Source: Methanoregula sp. (GTDB lineage Archaea > Halobacteriota > Methanomicrobia > Methanomicrobiales > Methanospirillaceae). Taken from it: a DNA stretch of 32,298 nt. This document shows, one piece after another, positions 24,864-32,298 of the stretch. A program made the translations under genes and the position numbers. The notes under the pieces are model-generated. The model made no database searches, was not told the DNA's origin, and saw nothing but the letters and a program-made list of their open reading frames with translations. Numbering within the stretch: the stretch's first letter is position 1; each line of letters opens with the position of its first letter. The stretch is taken from assembly GCA_003141335.1 (NCBI GenBank), contig PLLR01000064.1, forward strand, positions 1-32,298. Direction: 5' to 3'.

Positions 24864-26759
24864 TTATTCCTCCAGCGTTGATATGTCGCCGGGGTCGATC
24901 CCCATCTCTTTTGCCTTGAGAACACGGCGCATGATCTTCCCGCTCCGGGTCTTGGGGAGCTTATCAACAAATTCAATTTCATGAGGTACCGCAATCGGAC
25001 CGAGCGTGGTCCGCACATGGTGGACAAGGTCCTGTTTCAGGTTGTCACTTGGCTGGTGACCAACGCGGAGAATCACAAAGGCTTTAATCGTGTTCCCTTT
25101 TACTGAATCCGGTTTGCCAATTACGGCGGCTTCTGCCACTGCCTTGTGGGATACGAGGGCACTCTCCACTTCAGCGGTGCCGATATTGTGGCCTGCGACT
25201 ATGATGATATCATCGGCACGCCCGAGAATCATAATATAGCCGTCCTTGCCCTTGACTGCAAGATCGCCCGCCGTGTAAAGGTTATCAATGGTGTACCAGT
25301 ACTCACGGTACCGTTCATCGTCATTGTATAACGTGCGCATCATGGCCGGCCATGGCGAGTTGATAACAAGGAATCCCATGGTGTTCGCCGGGACAGGATT
25401 TCCGGATTTATCAACGACATCAGCTATGATACCGGGAATAGGTTTTCCTGCAAATCCCGGGCGCATCTTTTCGCCAATCATGGTGGTGATCAACAGCATT
25501 CCTGTCTCCGTCTGCCACCAGGTATCGACAATGGGGCACCTGTCCTTTCCAATCACATGATAGTACCATTCAAATGCTTCAGGGTTCAGGGGCTCGCCAA
25601 CTGACCCGATGATCCGCAGCGAGTTCAGGTTGTACTTGTTGGGCCAGCTCTCGCCCACCTTCATGAACGTACGGATGGCGGTTGGGGCTGTATACAAGAT
25701 CGTGATTTTCTGCTCCTCAATGAGATTCCACCAGCTTCCTGCATCCGGATAATCCGGGGTCAGTTCGGTAATAAAAACAGTGGCGCCGACAGCAAGCGGT
25801 CCGTAGATGATATAACTGTGCCCGGTGACCCAGCCCGGATCGGCAGTACACCAGAAAATATCATTGTCCTTGATATCAAAGACATATTTGCTCGTGTAAT
25901 GTGTCCCGACCATGTACCCGCCACAGGTATGCACCACCCCTTTTGGCTTTCCCGTGGATCCGCTCGTGTACAATATGAAAAGCGGATCCTCCGCATCCAT
26001 GACTTCGGGCGGGCATTCATCGGAAACCCCCTCCATCACCGCATAGAAATCCAGCTCGCGTGTCGGATGGAGATCAGGACACGGTTCCTTTCTTCGGAGT
26101 ACAATGACATGCTCTACCGTAGGGGCGTTAATAAGAGCTTCATCAACGATTGCTTTCAGCTGGATTGCTTTCCCGCGGCGGACTGCAATATCCGCTGTTA
26201 TAACGACCTTTGCTTCAGCGTCCTGAATCCGCAGGTTCAATGCTGCTGCGGCGAATCCTCCGAATACCACGCTGTGTGTTGCACCAATCCGTGCACAGGC
26301 AAGCATTGCAATTACCTGTTCCGGGACAAGCGGCATGTAAATACAGACACGGTCTCCTTTTTTCACCCCGATTTTCTTTAATGCATTTGCAAAGCGCATT
26401 ACATGAGACAGGAGTTTCTGGTAAGAATAAACACGCTCTACGCCACCTTCCCCCCGCCAGATGAGGGCGACCTTGTTGCGCCGGTGGTTGTTGACATGCC
26501 GGTCAAGACAGTTGGCAGTGATGTTGAGTTTTGCATTCGTGAACCACTTGGCATAGGGGTAATTCCATTCCCTGACAGCATCCCAGGGCTTGATCCAGTC
26601 AAGCTGGAGTGCCATCTTGCTCCAGAATGCATCAGGGTCTGCGAGGAACTCGTCATACGCCTTCTGGTAATCCCCAATCCAGGAATTTCGCTTGTATTCC
26701 GGTCTAGGTGTATAATATTTCATCTCCTCAACAAGTTTGACATCAAAGTTTTCAGCCAT
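24864..26759 (-). CDS. acs: Acetyl-CoA synthetase (AMP-forming)
   Basis: Acs activates acetate to acetyl-CoA through acetyl-AMP. The 631-residue product has the N-terminal FWSKMALQLDWIKPW cap, the ATP-binding loop YTSGSTGKPKG, WCTADPGWVTGHSY, the DTWWQTETGM block (adenine and acetate binding), and GRADDIIIVAGHNIGTAEVE with the hinge region. It ends with the PKTRSGKIMRR motif holding the catalytic lysine Lys608, which is reversibly acetylated in many organisms. The ATG has GGTGA at 26764-26768 before it. A TATA-like AT-rich box at 26795-26810 lies about 44 bases upstream, giving a leader of about 20 bases. A transporter gene follows. It serves acetate assimilation. Confidence 0.94.
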   Translation of the reverse strand: MAENFDVKLVEEMKYYTPRPEYKRNSWIGDYQKAYDEFLADPDAFWSKMALQLDWIKPWDAVREWNYPYAKWFTNAKLNITANCLDRHVNNHRRNKVALIWRGEGGVERVYSYQKLLSHVMRFANALKKIGVKKGDRVCIYMPLVPEQVIAMLACARIGATHSVVFGGFAAAALNLRIQDAEAKVVITADIAVRRGKAIQLKAIVDEALINAPTVEHVIVLRRKEPCPDLHPTRELDFYAVMEGVSDECPPEVMDAEDPLFILYTSGSTGKPKGVVHTCGGYMVGTHYTSKYVFDIKDNDIFWCTADPGWVTGHSYIIYGPLAVGATVFITELTPDYPDAGSWWNLIEEQKITILYTAPTAIRTFMKVGESWPNKYNLNSLRIIGSVGEPLNPEAFEWYYHVIGKDRCPIVDTWWQTETGMLLITTMIGEKMRPGFAGKPIPGIIADVVDKSGNPVPANTMGFLVINSPWPAMMRTLYNDDERYREYWYTIDNLYTAGDLAVKGKDGYIMILGRADDIIIVAGHNIGTAEVESALVSHKAVAEAAVIGKPDSVKGNTIKAFVILRVGHQPSDNLKQDLVHHVRTTLGPIAVPHEIEFVDKLPKTRSGKIMRRVLKAKEMGIDPGDISTLEE

Positions 26760-26975
26760 GTGTTCACCAATTATACATCATTAATCATGTTAGATTTTTA
26801 TTTAAAATTTGGTACAGGTCAATAACCCGAAAAAAGGAATTTTTTTATTGGCATAAATAACTCTGCATAAAAACCCCAAGAACAGTGTACTTGGAATGAT
26901 TATCCTTTTTCAAGCGGTGAAAACGATATCCGATATAACAAGAATTATCTATCCATATTTTTCAATATAGGATCG
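26760..26975. promoter_or_regulatory. Divergent promoter region of acs and ADP-ribosylglycohydrolase
   Basis: This 216-base AT-rich region contains the acs TATA-like box (26795-26810, minus strand), the acs ribosome-binding site, and a CATATTTTTC box at about 26954-26963 some 20 bases before ATG 26976. A further A/T-rich stretch with runs of A and T lies at about 26830-26845. No open frame or RNA gene is apparent. Confidence 0.5.
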
Positions 26976-27890
26976 ATGCTTAAAAAGTTCAAAGGGTGCC
27001 TGCTTGGTGCTGCAATTGGCGATGCGCTCGGTATGCCCAACGAAAGCACATCCCCCAACCTCAAAAAGATGAAGTACGGGTACCGTCGCCCGTACAAAAA
27101 CCATCCAAATAAAGGACTAAATCCTGGACAATATACGGATGACACCCAGCTGATGATCCTTGTCGCGACACTCCTCGCTGACGGAAAATATAATGAGGAA
27201 CGATACTTCGCTGCACTCAGTGAGCTCTATGATCGGGGCAAGCTCCGCTTTCCTGATGGATCGGTTTCATCCGTATGCGAGCACCCGGTAAAAGAGAACG
27301 TCCCCCAGAAAGGAGTGAAATCCACCACCTCCGGATGCCTTCCGATTGCGATCCCTTTCGGTTTGGCATTCCCTGATATGAATGAGGGATGTGAGCGTGC
27401 CGTGAGAGCCTGCAATGTCACCCATACTCATCCGGCAGCGCATGCAGCAGTATCAACCTTTGCAACTCTTCTCTACCATACGATCCACGATACACCGGAT
27501 CCCCTTGAAAGAGCTCTGGATAAAGCTCAGGTTGAAGATGAGGTGCTTGGGGGAAAAATTAAAAATGCACTTATACTGGAAAAAGAAGGAATGGAGACCG
27601 AAACAGCATTACTTAAAATTGGAAATGATGTGTCTGTTTTCCAGACTCTCCCGATTGCGATCTTCCTGATCAACAGGTATTCTAAACCATCTGATCTCCT
27701 TACGGTAGCAGCCAATGCGGGTGGAAATACCGATACTATTGGACTTATCTGTGGTGCATACCTTGGTGCAGCTAAAGGTATCGATGCACTTCCAGCGGAT
27801 TTATTGGAAGGGATTGAAGACAGGCAGCGGATAGAACTCCTTGGGCAACGGTTATACACCCTATATTCGCATAAACTGGAGCAGATGTAA
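26976..27890 (+). CDS. ADP-ribosylglycohydrolase family protein
   Basis: This is a DraG/ARH-type hydrolase that removes ADP-ribose from proteins or small molecules, using two magnesium ions. The N-terminal GCLLGAAIGDALGMPNE and YTDDTQLM (residues 53-60, Asp55 and Asp56) supply metal ligands, and THTHPAAHAA lies at about 149-157. The C-terminal AGGNTDTIGLICGAYLGA (Asp253) completes the site. The length of 304 residues is normal. The target is unknown. Its divergent partner is acs, and argC follows after 88 bases. AGGAT immediately upstream is a weak ribosome-binding site. Confidence 0.9.
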   Translation: MLKKFKGCLLGAAIGDALGMPNESTSPNLKKMKYGYRRPYKNHPNKGLNPGQYTDDTQLMILVATLLADGKYNEERYFAALSELYDRGKLRFPDGSVSSVCEHPVKENVPQKGVKSTTSGCLPIAIPFGLAFPDMNEGCERAVRACNVTHTHPAAHAAVSTFATLLYHTIHDTPDPLERALDKAQVEDEVLGGKIKNALILEKEGMETETALLKIGNDVSVFQTLPIAIFLINRYSKPSDLLTVAANAGGNTDTIGLICGAYLGAAKGIDALPADLLEGIEDRQRIELLGQRLYTLYSHKLEQM

Positions 27891-27950
27891 AGTAATTTCT
27901 CCAATTTCCTGTATTTTTTAAAAATCTAAACCAGTCGGGCCTAAAAAGCA

Positions 27951-27961
27951 TTAAATTTTTA
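27951..27961 (+). promoter_or_regulatory. TATA-like box of the arg operon
   Basis: TTAAATTTTTA is centred about 24 bases before the argC ATG at 27979. This again suggests a leaderless message, now for the head gene of argC-CBS-argJ-argB. The ADP-ribosylglycohydrolase stop is 61 bases upstream of the box. Confidence 0.5.
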
Positions 27962-27978
27962 CAATCGGATATTCTGTT

Positions 27979-28965
27979 ATGAAAATTGCGATTATCGGGG
28001 CTTCCGGTTATGCCGGTGGTGAGCTGATACGCCTCCTCGTTCACCACTCCACCGCAAAGGTTACCTGTGCCACTTCCCGTAAACTTGCGGGAACACCCCT
28101 TGATCAGGTTCATCCCCACCTCAAAGGATTTACCGATCTCAAATTTGAAAACCCGGATATTGACAACATTGATGCAGACGTTGTATTTCTCGCAGTTCCT
28201 CACACAGCTGCAATGACCTATGCAGGCAGACTGTTGTCGAGAGGAATAAAAGTAGTGGATCTCAGTGCCGATTACCGTTTACCAAAAGAGATCTATGAGA
28301 AGGTGTACGGGGTCCCCCACTCGGATTATTTCCCGGCACCTTACGGTATCCCTGAGCTTCACCGGAAGGAATGCGTCAATGCAAAGTTCGTTGCAAATCC
28401 CGGGTGTTTCCCAACCGGGGCAACTCTTGCGGCAGCTCCCCTGGCAAAATATGCTCACACGGTAATCTTTGACTCAAAGACCGGTGTGAGTGGTGCGGGG
28501 GACAATCCCTCAGCAACCACGCACTATCCGAATGTAGGGGACAATATCGGACCCTACAAATGGACAACCCATCGCCATCTGGCTGAGATGAAACAGGAGC
28601 TTACCTGGCTCGGGTCAAAAGCGAAATGCTATTTCACCCCCCATCTTGTGCCAGTTAATCGCGGCATTCTGACAACGGCCCACATCCTGCTCAATGAGCC
28701 CCTGGGGCAAGAAGATGTTGAGAAAATATACCGCGATTTCTACAAAGGGGAATTCTTTGTGCGGTATCAGAAGCCCTCACTTGCCGCGGTCCGCGGAAGC
28801 AATTTCTGTGATGTCATGGTCGAAAGTGAAGGATTGCGTGTCGTGGCAATATCTGCCATAGACAATCTCGTGAAAGGGGCAAGTGGCCAGGCAATTCAGA
28901 ATATGAATCTTATGTGTAGTCTAAAAGAACAGGACGGACTAATTGGGGCAGGTATGCTGCCGTAG
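27979..28965 (+). CDS. argC: N-acetyl-gamma-glutamyl-phosphate reductase ArgC
   Basis: ArgC reduces N-acetylglutamyl phosphate to the semialdehyde with NADPH, the third step of arginine synthesis. The start [18 protein letters not shown] is the nucleotide-binding loop. LAVPHTAAM and DLSADYR follow, the catalytic Cys143 lies in NPGCFPTGA, and [20 protein letters not shown] and [11 protein letters not shown] belong to the substrate site. The length of 328 residues is normal. The next gene, a CBS-domain protein, begins after 10 bases with GGTGA overlapping the argC stop, so the two are one transcript. Confidence 0.95.
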   Translation: MKIAIIGASGYAGGELIRLLVHHSTAKVTCATSRKLAGTPLDQVHPHLKGFTDLKFENPDIDNIDADVVFLAVPHTAAMTYAGRLLSRGIKVVDLSADYRLPKEIYEKVYGVPHSDYFPAPYGIPELHRKECVNAKFVANPGCFPTGATLAAAPLAKYAHTVIFDSKTGVSGAGDNPSATTHYPNVGDNIGPYKWTTHRHLAEMKQELTWLGSKAKCYFTPHLVPVNRGILTTAHILLNEPLGQEDVEKIYRDFYKGEFFVRYQKPSLAAVRGSNFCDVMVESEGLRVVAISAIDNLVKGASGQAIQNMNLMCSLKEQDGLIGAGMLP

Positions 28966-28975
28966 GTGAATAATA

Positions 28976-29470
28976 ATGCTGGTAAAGGATACAATGACAA
29001 AAGACCCTATTGTGTGCACTGCTGAAACATCCCTCCGCGACGCAGTAGGTTTAATGAGGAAGCATCATATCGGCGGGCTTCCGGTTATGGAAGGCACGGA
29101 ACTCATCGGCATGCTTACAGAATCTGATCTTATCTCGCTCCTTGAATCTGAAAGGATCTCCGATGACCTTTGGCTGCCATCTCCCTTTGAGATTATCGAG
29201 ATCCCTATCCGTGAGTACATCAACTGGGAGAAGACAAAACATGCACTTCGCAACATCGGGGATATGCAGGCAAAAAAGGTAATGACGCACCGGGTAATCA
29301 CCGCAACAGAGGACATGGATATCGAGGCAGCTGCGTCACTGATGCTTAAAGAGGGGATCGCACGCCTTCCAGTAATCCGGGGAAAAAAACTGGTAGGGAT
29401 TCTGACAAGGGCAGATATCATCAATGCAGTTGGGTCGTCCCATTCTGCCAAAGAGGGAGCTGATACGTAA
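28976..29470 (+). CDS. Tandem CBS-domain protein inside the arg operon
   Basis: The 164-residue protein is a pair of CBS domains. The first (about 1-60) has VKDTMTKDPIVCTAETSLRDA and HHIGGLPVMEGTELIGMLTESDL; the second (about 98-155) has VMTHRVITATEDMDIEAAA and GIARLPVIRGKKLVGILTRADI. A linker of about 40 residues contains SPFEIIEIPIREYINWEKTKHAL. No enzymatic domain is present. CBS pairs bind adenine nucleotides such as AMP, ATP or SAM and usually regulate a partner. The gene is tightly packed: GGTGA before its start overlaps the argC stop, and its TAA is followed at once by ATG of argJ. A role in sensing for arginine synthesis is inference. Confidence 0.88.
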   Translation: MLVKDTMTKDPIVCTAETSLRDAVGLMRKHHIGGLPVMEGTELIGMLTESDLISLLESERISDDLWLPSPFEIIEIPIREYINWEKTKHALRNIGDMQAKKVMTHRVITATEDMDIEAAASLMLKEGIARLPVIRGKKLVGILTRADIINAVGSSHSAKEGADT

Positions 29471-30628
29471 ATGACGTTTCAAAGTATCTGTGCAGTCAAG
29501 GGTGTAAAAGCATATGGGATGAAAGAAGGAAAGTTCGGGCTGACACTCATCCGTGCAAGCGGAACAGCAGCTGGTGTATTTACCGAAAATCTTGTCAAAG
29601 CAGCTCCCATTGAACTTATGCGCAAACAGATAAAAAAGGGGACAATGGAAGCAGTAATCGCAAACAGCGGGTGTGCCAATGCCTACACCGGAAAAAGAGG
29701 ATATTCAGATGCTGTTGCGATGACCGGGTTTGCAGGTTCTGCACTGGGTGTTGAACCGGATCAGGTTGGCGTTGCCAGTACAGGAGTCATTGGACGGTAT
29801 CTCGATCTCCCGCTTATTCAACGCCAGTGTGAGGCAATTGCACCGAAGATCGAATGTACCCAAGAAGCTGAAAACCTTGCAGCCCAGGCCATTTTGACGA
29901 CCGATACGTTTCCCAAACATGCACTCGTACAAAAAGAAACGTTCACTATTGGGGGAATTACCAAGGGAAGCGGGATGATCGCACCGAACATGGGGACAAT
30001 GCTCGCATTTATCTATACCGATGCGGATATCGGTGCAAAACCCCTGACGCAAGCCATCAAACTAGCTACCAGACGCACATTCAACCGCGTCGTCGTTGAT
30101 GGGGATATGAGTACGAATGATATTGCGCTTTGCACAGCAACAGGGGAATCAGGAAAGGTAAATCCTGCTGAGTTTTCACGTGCTCTTGAGGAGTGCTGTC
30201 GTTTGCTTGCACAGCAGATCGCGGCAGATGGTGAAGGTGCTACAAAATTAATAGAGGTGACCGTGAAGGGAGCGCAAAAGGAAGACGCGGCCGCAAAAGT
30301 TGCCCGCACCGTTATTGAGTCGCCCCTGGTAAAGACTGCTGTCTATGGGGAAGATCCAAACTGGGGAAGAGTGGTTGCAGCGGCCGGGCGTGCGGGTGTT
30401 GAGTTTGATCCGAATGCAATTTCACTCTGGATCAGCGATGGTACTGAGAGGTATCCGCTGGTCAGGTCCGGAGAGATTATCGCAGATCTGAAGAAGGCAA
30501 AAGGGGCAATGCACGGTAGGAAAGTGGTCTTTATTCTTGACCTTGCAGCGGGAAAAGAAGAAGCAACCGCATGGGGCTGCGATCTCACCGAACGCTACGT
30601 TGAGATCAACGGGAGGTACACCACATGA
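29471..30628 (+). CDS. argJ: Glutamate/ornithine N-acetyltransferase ArgJ
   Basis: ArgJ transfers acetyl from N-acetylornithine to glutamate, and in some organisms also uses acetyl-CoA, closing the acetyl cycle of arginine synthesis. The precursor cleaves itself before a nucleophilic threonine. Here the site is [10 protein letters not shown], with Gly175-Thr176, where most family members have Ala-Thr. The oxyanion-hole block is ASTGVIG, and [16 protein letters not shown] lies in the second half. The length of 385 residues is typical. Its ATG follows the CBS gene stop directly (TAAATG), and its stop overlaps argB by 4 bases (ATGA). Whether it is the one-substrate or the bifunctional type cannot be told from sequence. 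Confidence 0.94.
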   Translation: MTFQSICAVKGVKAYGMKEGKFGLTLIRASGTAAGVFTENLVKAAPIELMRKQIKKGTMEAVIANSGCANAYTGKRGYSDAVAMTGFAGSALGVEPDQVGVASTGVIGRYLDLPLIQRQCEAIAPKIECTQEAENLAAQAILTTDTFPKHALVQKETFTIGGITKGSGMIAPNMGTMLAFIYTDADIGAKPLTQAIKLATRRTFNRVVVDGDMSTNDIALCTATGESGKVNPAEFSRALEECCRLLAQQIAADGEGATKLIEVTVKGAQKEDAAAKVARTVIESPLVKTAVYGEDPNWGRVVAAAGRAGVEFDPNAISLWISDGTERYPLVRSGEIIADLKKAKGAMHGRKVVFILDLAAGKEEATAWGCDLTERYVEINGRYTT

Positions 30629-31500
30629 TGAAGCGCGAGGATGTTCTTATGGAGGCGCTGCCCTACATCCAGCAGTTCCATGGCAAGACTATCGTGATCA
30701 AGCTCGGTGGGCATGCGATGGTGGACCCGGTTGTCCTCGAAAATGCCATCCGGGATGCAGTACTCCTCCATTACGTGGGAATTCGCGTGGTACTTGTGCA
30801 CGGGGGTGGCCCTGAAATATCTGAAAAGATGAAGGCGATGGGCAAAGAATCCGTCTTTATCGGGGGACTGCGGGTGACTGACCCGGAAACCCTCGAGATC
30901 GCCCAGATGGTTCTTGTTGGTAAGATCAACGCCGGGATTGTGTCCCTGATCGCTAAATGCGGCGCCCGTGGTGTCGGGCTCTCGGGCAGTGACGGCAACC
31001 TGATCATCGCAAAGAAGATGGATCTCCAGAAAATAGAGATCGGGGGTGTGCAGAAAGAAGTTGATCTCGGGCATGTCGGCGAGATCGAATGCATCGATCC
31101 GGCAATCCTGAACACGCTGCTCGATACGAGTTATATTCCGGTTGTCGCACCGATAGCGATTGATCGTTCTGGCAGGAGTTTAAACATCAATGCCGACACG
31201 GCAGCCGGCGATATTGCCGTTGCACTCAAAGCCTACAAACTCGTGAATATGACTGATGTAGACGGGGTTATGGACGCAAAACGGACTATGGTATACCGGA
31301 AACTGACCATCAATGAAGCGAATGCCATGCGGAAATCCGGGGCGATTGGTGAAGGGATGATCCCGAAAGTGAGTTCGGTGATCAGGGCAGTAGAAAATGG
31401 CGTGAATTATGCGCATATCATCAATGGCAACACCGAGCACAATCTCATTCTCGAACTCTTCACCCGAGACGGTGTCGGGACGATGATCTCCTTAAAATAA
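30625..31500 (+). CDS. argB: Acetylglutamate kinase ArgB
   Basis: ArgB phosphorylates N-acetylglutamate with ATP, the second step of arginine synthesis. The 291-residue protein shows [12 protein letters not shown] (phosphate-binding glycines and lysine), [45 protein letters not shown] and [10 protein letters not shown]. It belongs to the amino-acid-kinase fold. The start overlaps the argJ stop by 4 bases, with two successive ATGs, so 30628 is an alternative. It ends the argC-CBS-argJ-argB set. argD, argF and others are not in the window. Confidence 0.95.
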   Translation: MMKREDVLMEALPYIQQFHGKTIVIKLGGHAMVDPVVLENAIRDAVLLHYVGIRVVLVHGGGPEISEKMKAMGKESVFIGGLRVTDPETLEIAQMVLVGKINAGIVSLIAKCGARGVGLSGSDGNLIIAKKMDLQKIEIGGVQKEVDLGHVGEIECIDPAILNTLLDTSYIPVVAPIAIDRSGRSLNINADTAAGDIAVALKAYKLVNMTDVDGVMDAKRTMVYRKLTINEANAMRKSGAIGEGMIPKVSSVIRAVENGVNYAHIINGNTEHNLILELFTRDGVGTMISLK

Positions 31501-31568
31501 CCGTTTAAAAAAATTACAGAGCGGCATTTTATTAAAGCATAATATCAAATTTCTAGAGAGGTTACGGA

Positions 31569-31997
31569 ATGGACAATACGCTGAAGATAGTTTCAGGTGT
31601 AGTTATTGCGGTGCTGGCTGCCTGTGTGGTATTTTTTGTTATCTTCAATCAATCAGTAATAACGGTGTCACCTTCAGCGGATACTTCAGTTCAGAGTAAG
31701 GTTACGGTCTATTTCTTTTACGGTGAAGAATGCCCGCATTGCCATAACGTGATGCCGTTCATCCAGAATCTTTCAATAAAATATCCTGATGTGGATTTCC
31801 AGATCCTCGAGACCTGGCATAACGAGACCAATGCTAATTTTTTCAATATGATGAACGATCAGTTCCGGGTACCAAATAATAAAAGAGGTGTCCCGGAAGT
31901 AATGGTGGTCGGAAATAATACTCCTCTTATCGGAGAAGGTGACATTCCTGCATACCTAGAAGGCGTCATTCTCGAACAATTAAAAAAAAAGCAGTAA
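31569..31997 (+). CDS. Membrane-anchored thioredoxin-like protein, first domain
   Basis: The 142-residue reading frame starts with a signal-anchor helix (about 6-28, IVSGVVIAVLAACVVFFVIF) and a short linker. A thioredoxin-like domain follows: the redox motif is Cys55-Pro-His-Cys58 in YGEECPHCHN, and GVPEVMVVG carries the expected cis-proline. It is probably tethered outside the membrane, where it would act on disulfides. GAGAGGT at 31555-31561 precedes the ATG. The frame ends EQLKKKQ-stop inside a run of nine A. A second thioredoxin-like domain follows in the -1 frame without a start codon of its own, so the real protein may be longer through frameshifting or a base-count difference. Confidence 0.8.
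   Translation: MDNTLKIVSGVVIAVLAACVVFFVIFNQSVITVSPSADTSVQSKVTVYFFYGEECPHCHNVMPFIQNLSIKYPDVDFQILETWHNETNANFFNMMNDQFRVPNNKRGVPEVMVVGNNTPLIGEGDIPAYLEGVILEQLKKKQ
31985..31991 (+). other. Candidate -1 slippery heptamer A AAA AAG
   Basis: Within the run of nine A (31982-31990), the codons are arranged as A.AAA.AAG, the slippery heptamer known from E. coli dnaX. The zero frame meets TAA two codons later (31995-31997), while the -1 frame stays open to the end of the window and encodes a second thioredoxin domain. No strong downstream hairpin or upstream Shine-Dalgarno stimulator is evident. Confidence 0.45.
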
Positions 31998-32298
31998 CTG
32001 ATGGAACGGAATTTCATAAGACCACTTTTTCATCAAATGTTACATCACTAAACGCGACCATCAGCGCATTTTATTTCTATGGTGACGGCTGCAGCCATTG
32101 CGAGAAGGTAAAACCCCTAATCGCAGATCTCCGCGAGAAATACCCCGAACTCGATATACAGATGTTGGAAGTCTACAATAACGTGACAAATCAGGAGACG
32201 TTTGCCCGGATGAGCCGACAGTACGGTGTCAGCAGTCCAGGAGTGCCAACAATCTATATCGGTACTACTGCAATGGTCGGGGATGTTGATATTAAAAA
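31988..32298 (+). CDS. Second thioredoxin-like domain in -1 frame, no start codon, incomplete at window end
   Basis: By reading the -1 frame after the A9 run I find an open frame to the window end. It begins KAVTDGTEFHKTTFS, then ATISAFYFYGDGCSHC with redox motif CSHC, a helix EKVKPLIADLREKYPELD, and GVPTIYIG with the cis-proline. This closely parallels the first domain (FYFYGDGCSHC against YFFYGEECPHC). Going upstream, the frame is closed by TGA at 31940-31942, and between that and the domain there is no ATG, GTG or TTG. It is therefore either fused to the first frame by -1 frameshifting, or the A-run has lost or gained a base, naturally or as a sequence error. What follows beyond the window is unknown. 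Confidence 0.65.

Noticed and set aside
25818-26381. 187-codon plus-strand frame opposite acs
   Set aside because: Cysteine- and histidine-rich antisense of a strongly conserved enzyme; no supporting motif.
32001-32051. ATG at 32001 as an independent start for the downstream thioredoxin domain
   Set aside because: It is in the wrong frame and meets TAA after 16 codons, so it cannot give the second thioredoxin domain.

Overview
The window is a protein-coding chromosome segment from a methanogenic archaeon, most likely of the order Methanomicrobiales (Methanoregula-like). The indicators are a euryarchaeal DNA polymerase D small subunit, two coenzyme F420 biosynthesis radical-SAM enzymes (CofH), archaeal-type riboflavin synthase, TrpB2, a hydrogenase maturation protease, an HTH-PAS sensor of a kind common in that order, and AT-rich TATA boxes about 22-26 bases before many start codons. 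The genus is inference; the archaeal methanogen assignment is well supported. I see no rRNA, tRNA, CRISPR array, insertion sequence or phage gene. No gene-free stretch exceeds 300 bases.

Layout: (1) 1-2332: an incomplete HTH-multi-PAS sensor on the minus strand, divergent from a tiny zinc-binding protein and a winged-helix regulator. (2) 2436-5887: hydrogenase maturation protease and polymerase D small subunit (minus), then a LysE-family exporter and a signal peptidase (plus). (3) 5903-8578: two CofH paralogues flanking a convergent DUF1805 gene. (4) 8595-10196: a minus-strand operon of metallo-beta-lactamase-fold protein, GIY-YIG/DUF123 protein and iron-sulfur flavoprotein, divergent from thiC. 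(5) 11521-15173: purE, divergent from a class V aminotransferase coupled to ribC, followed by ribH coupled to a class I aminotransferase. (6) 15191-20865: a methyltransferase; a four-gene membrane cassette (Yip1 protein, COG1361-like surface protein, LolD/MacB-like ATPase and permease); and a glycine-zipper/coiled-coil gene pair. (7) 21080-23561: trpB2 and an ATP-NAD-kinase-family gene. (8) 23569-27890: acetyl-CoA synthetase with an OFA-family transporter, divergent from an ADP-ribosylglycohydrolase. (9) 27979-31500: argC, CBS-domain gene, argJ, argB. (10) 31569-end: an exported thioredoxin-like protein whose second domain lies in the -1 frame after a run of nine A.

The metabolic genes connect. 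RibH and CofH both consume 5-amino-6-ribitylaminouracil, so the FAD and F420 branches are both represented. Acs with a monocarboxylate-type transporter fits acetate assimilation, which many Methanomicrobiales need. argC-argJ-argB is the acetyl-cycling arginine route. The most interesting signals are the A9 slippery site joining two thioredoxin domains, TGTACA boxes upstream of trpB2, a single TATA element shared by the divergent purE and aminotransferase genes, and the unexplained membrane and glycine-zipper gene sets.
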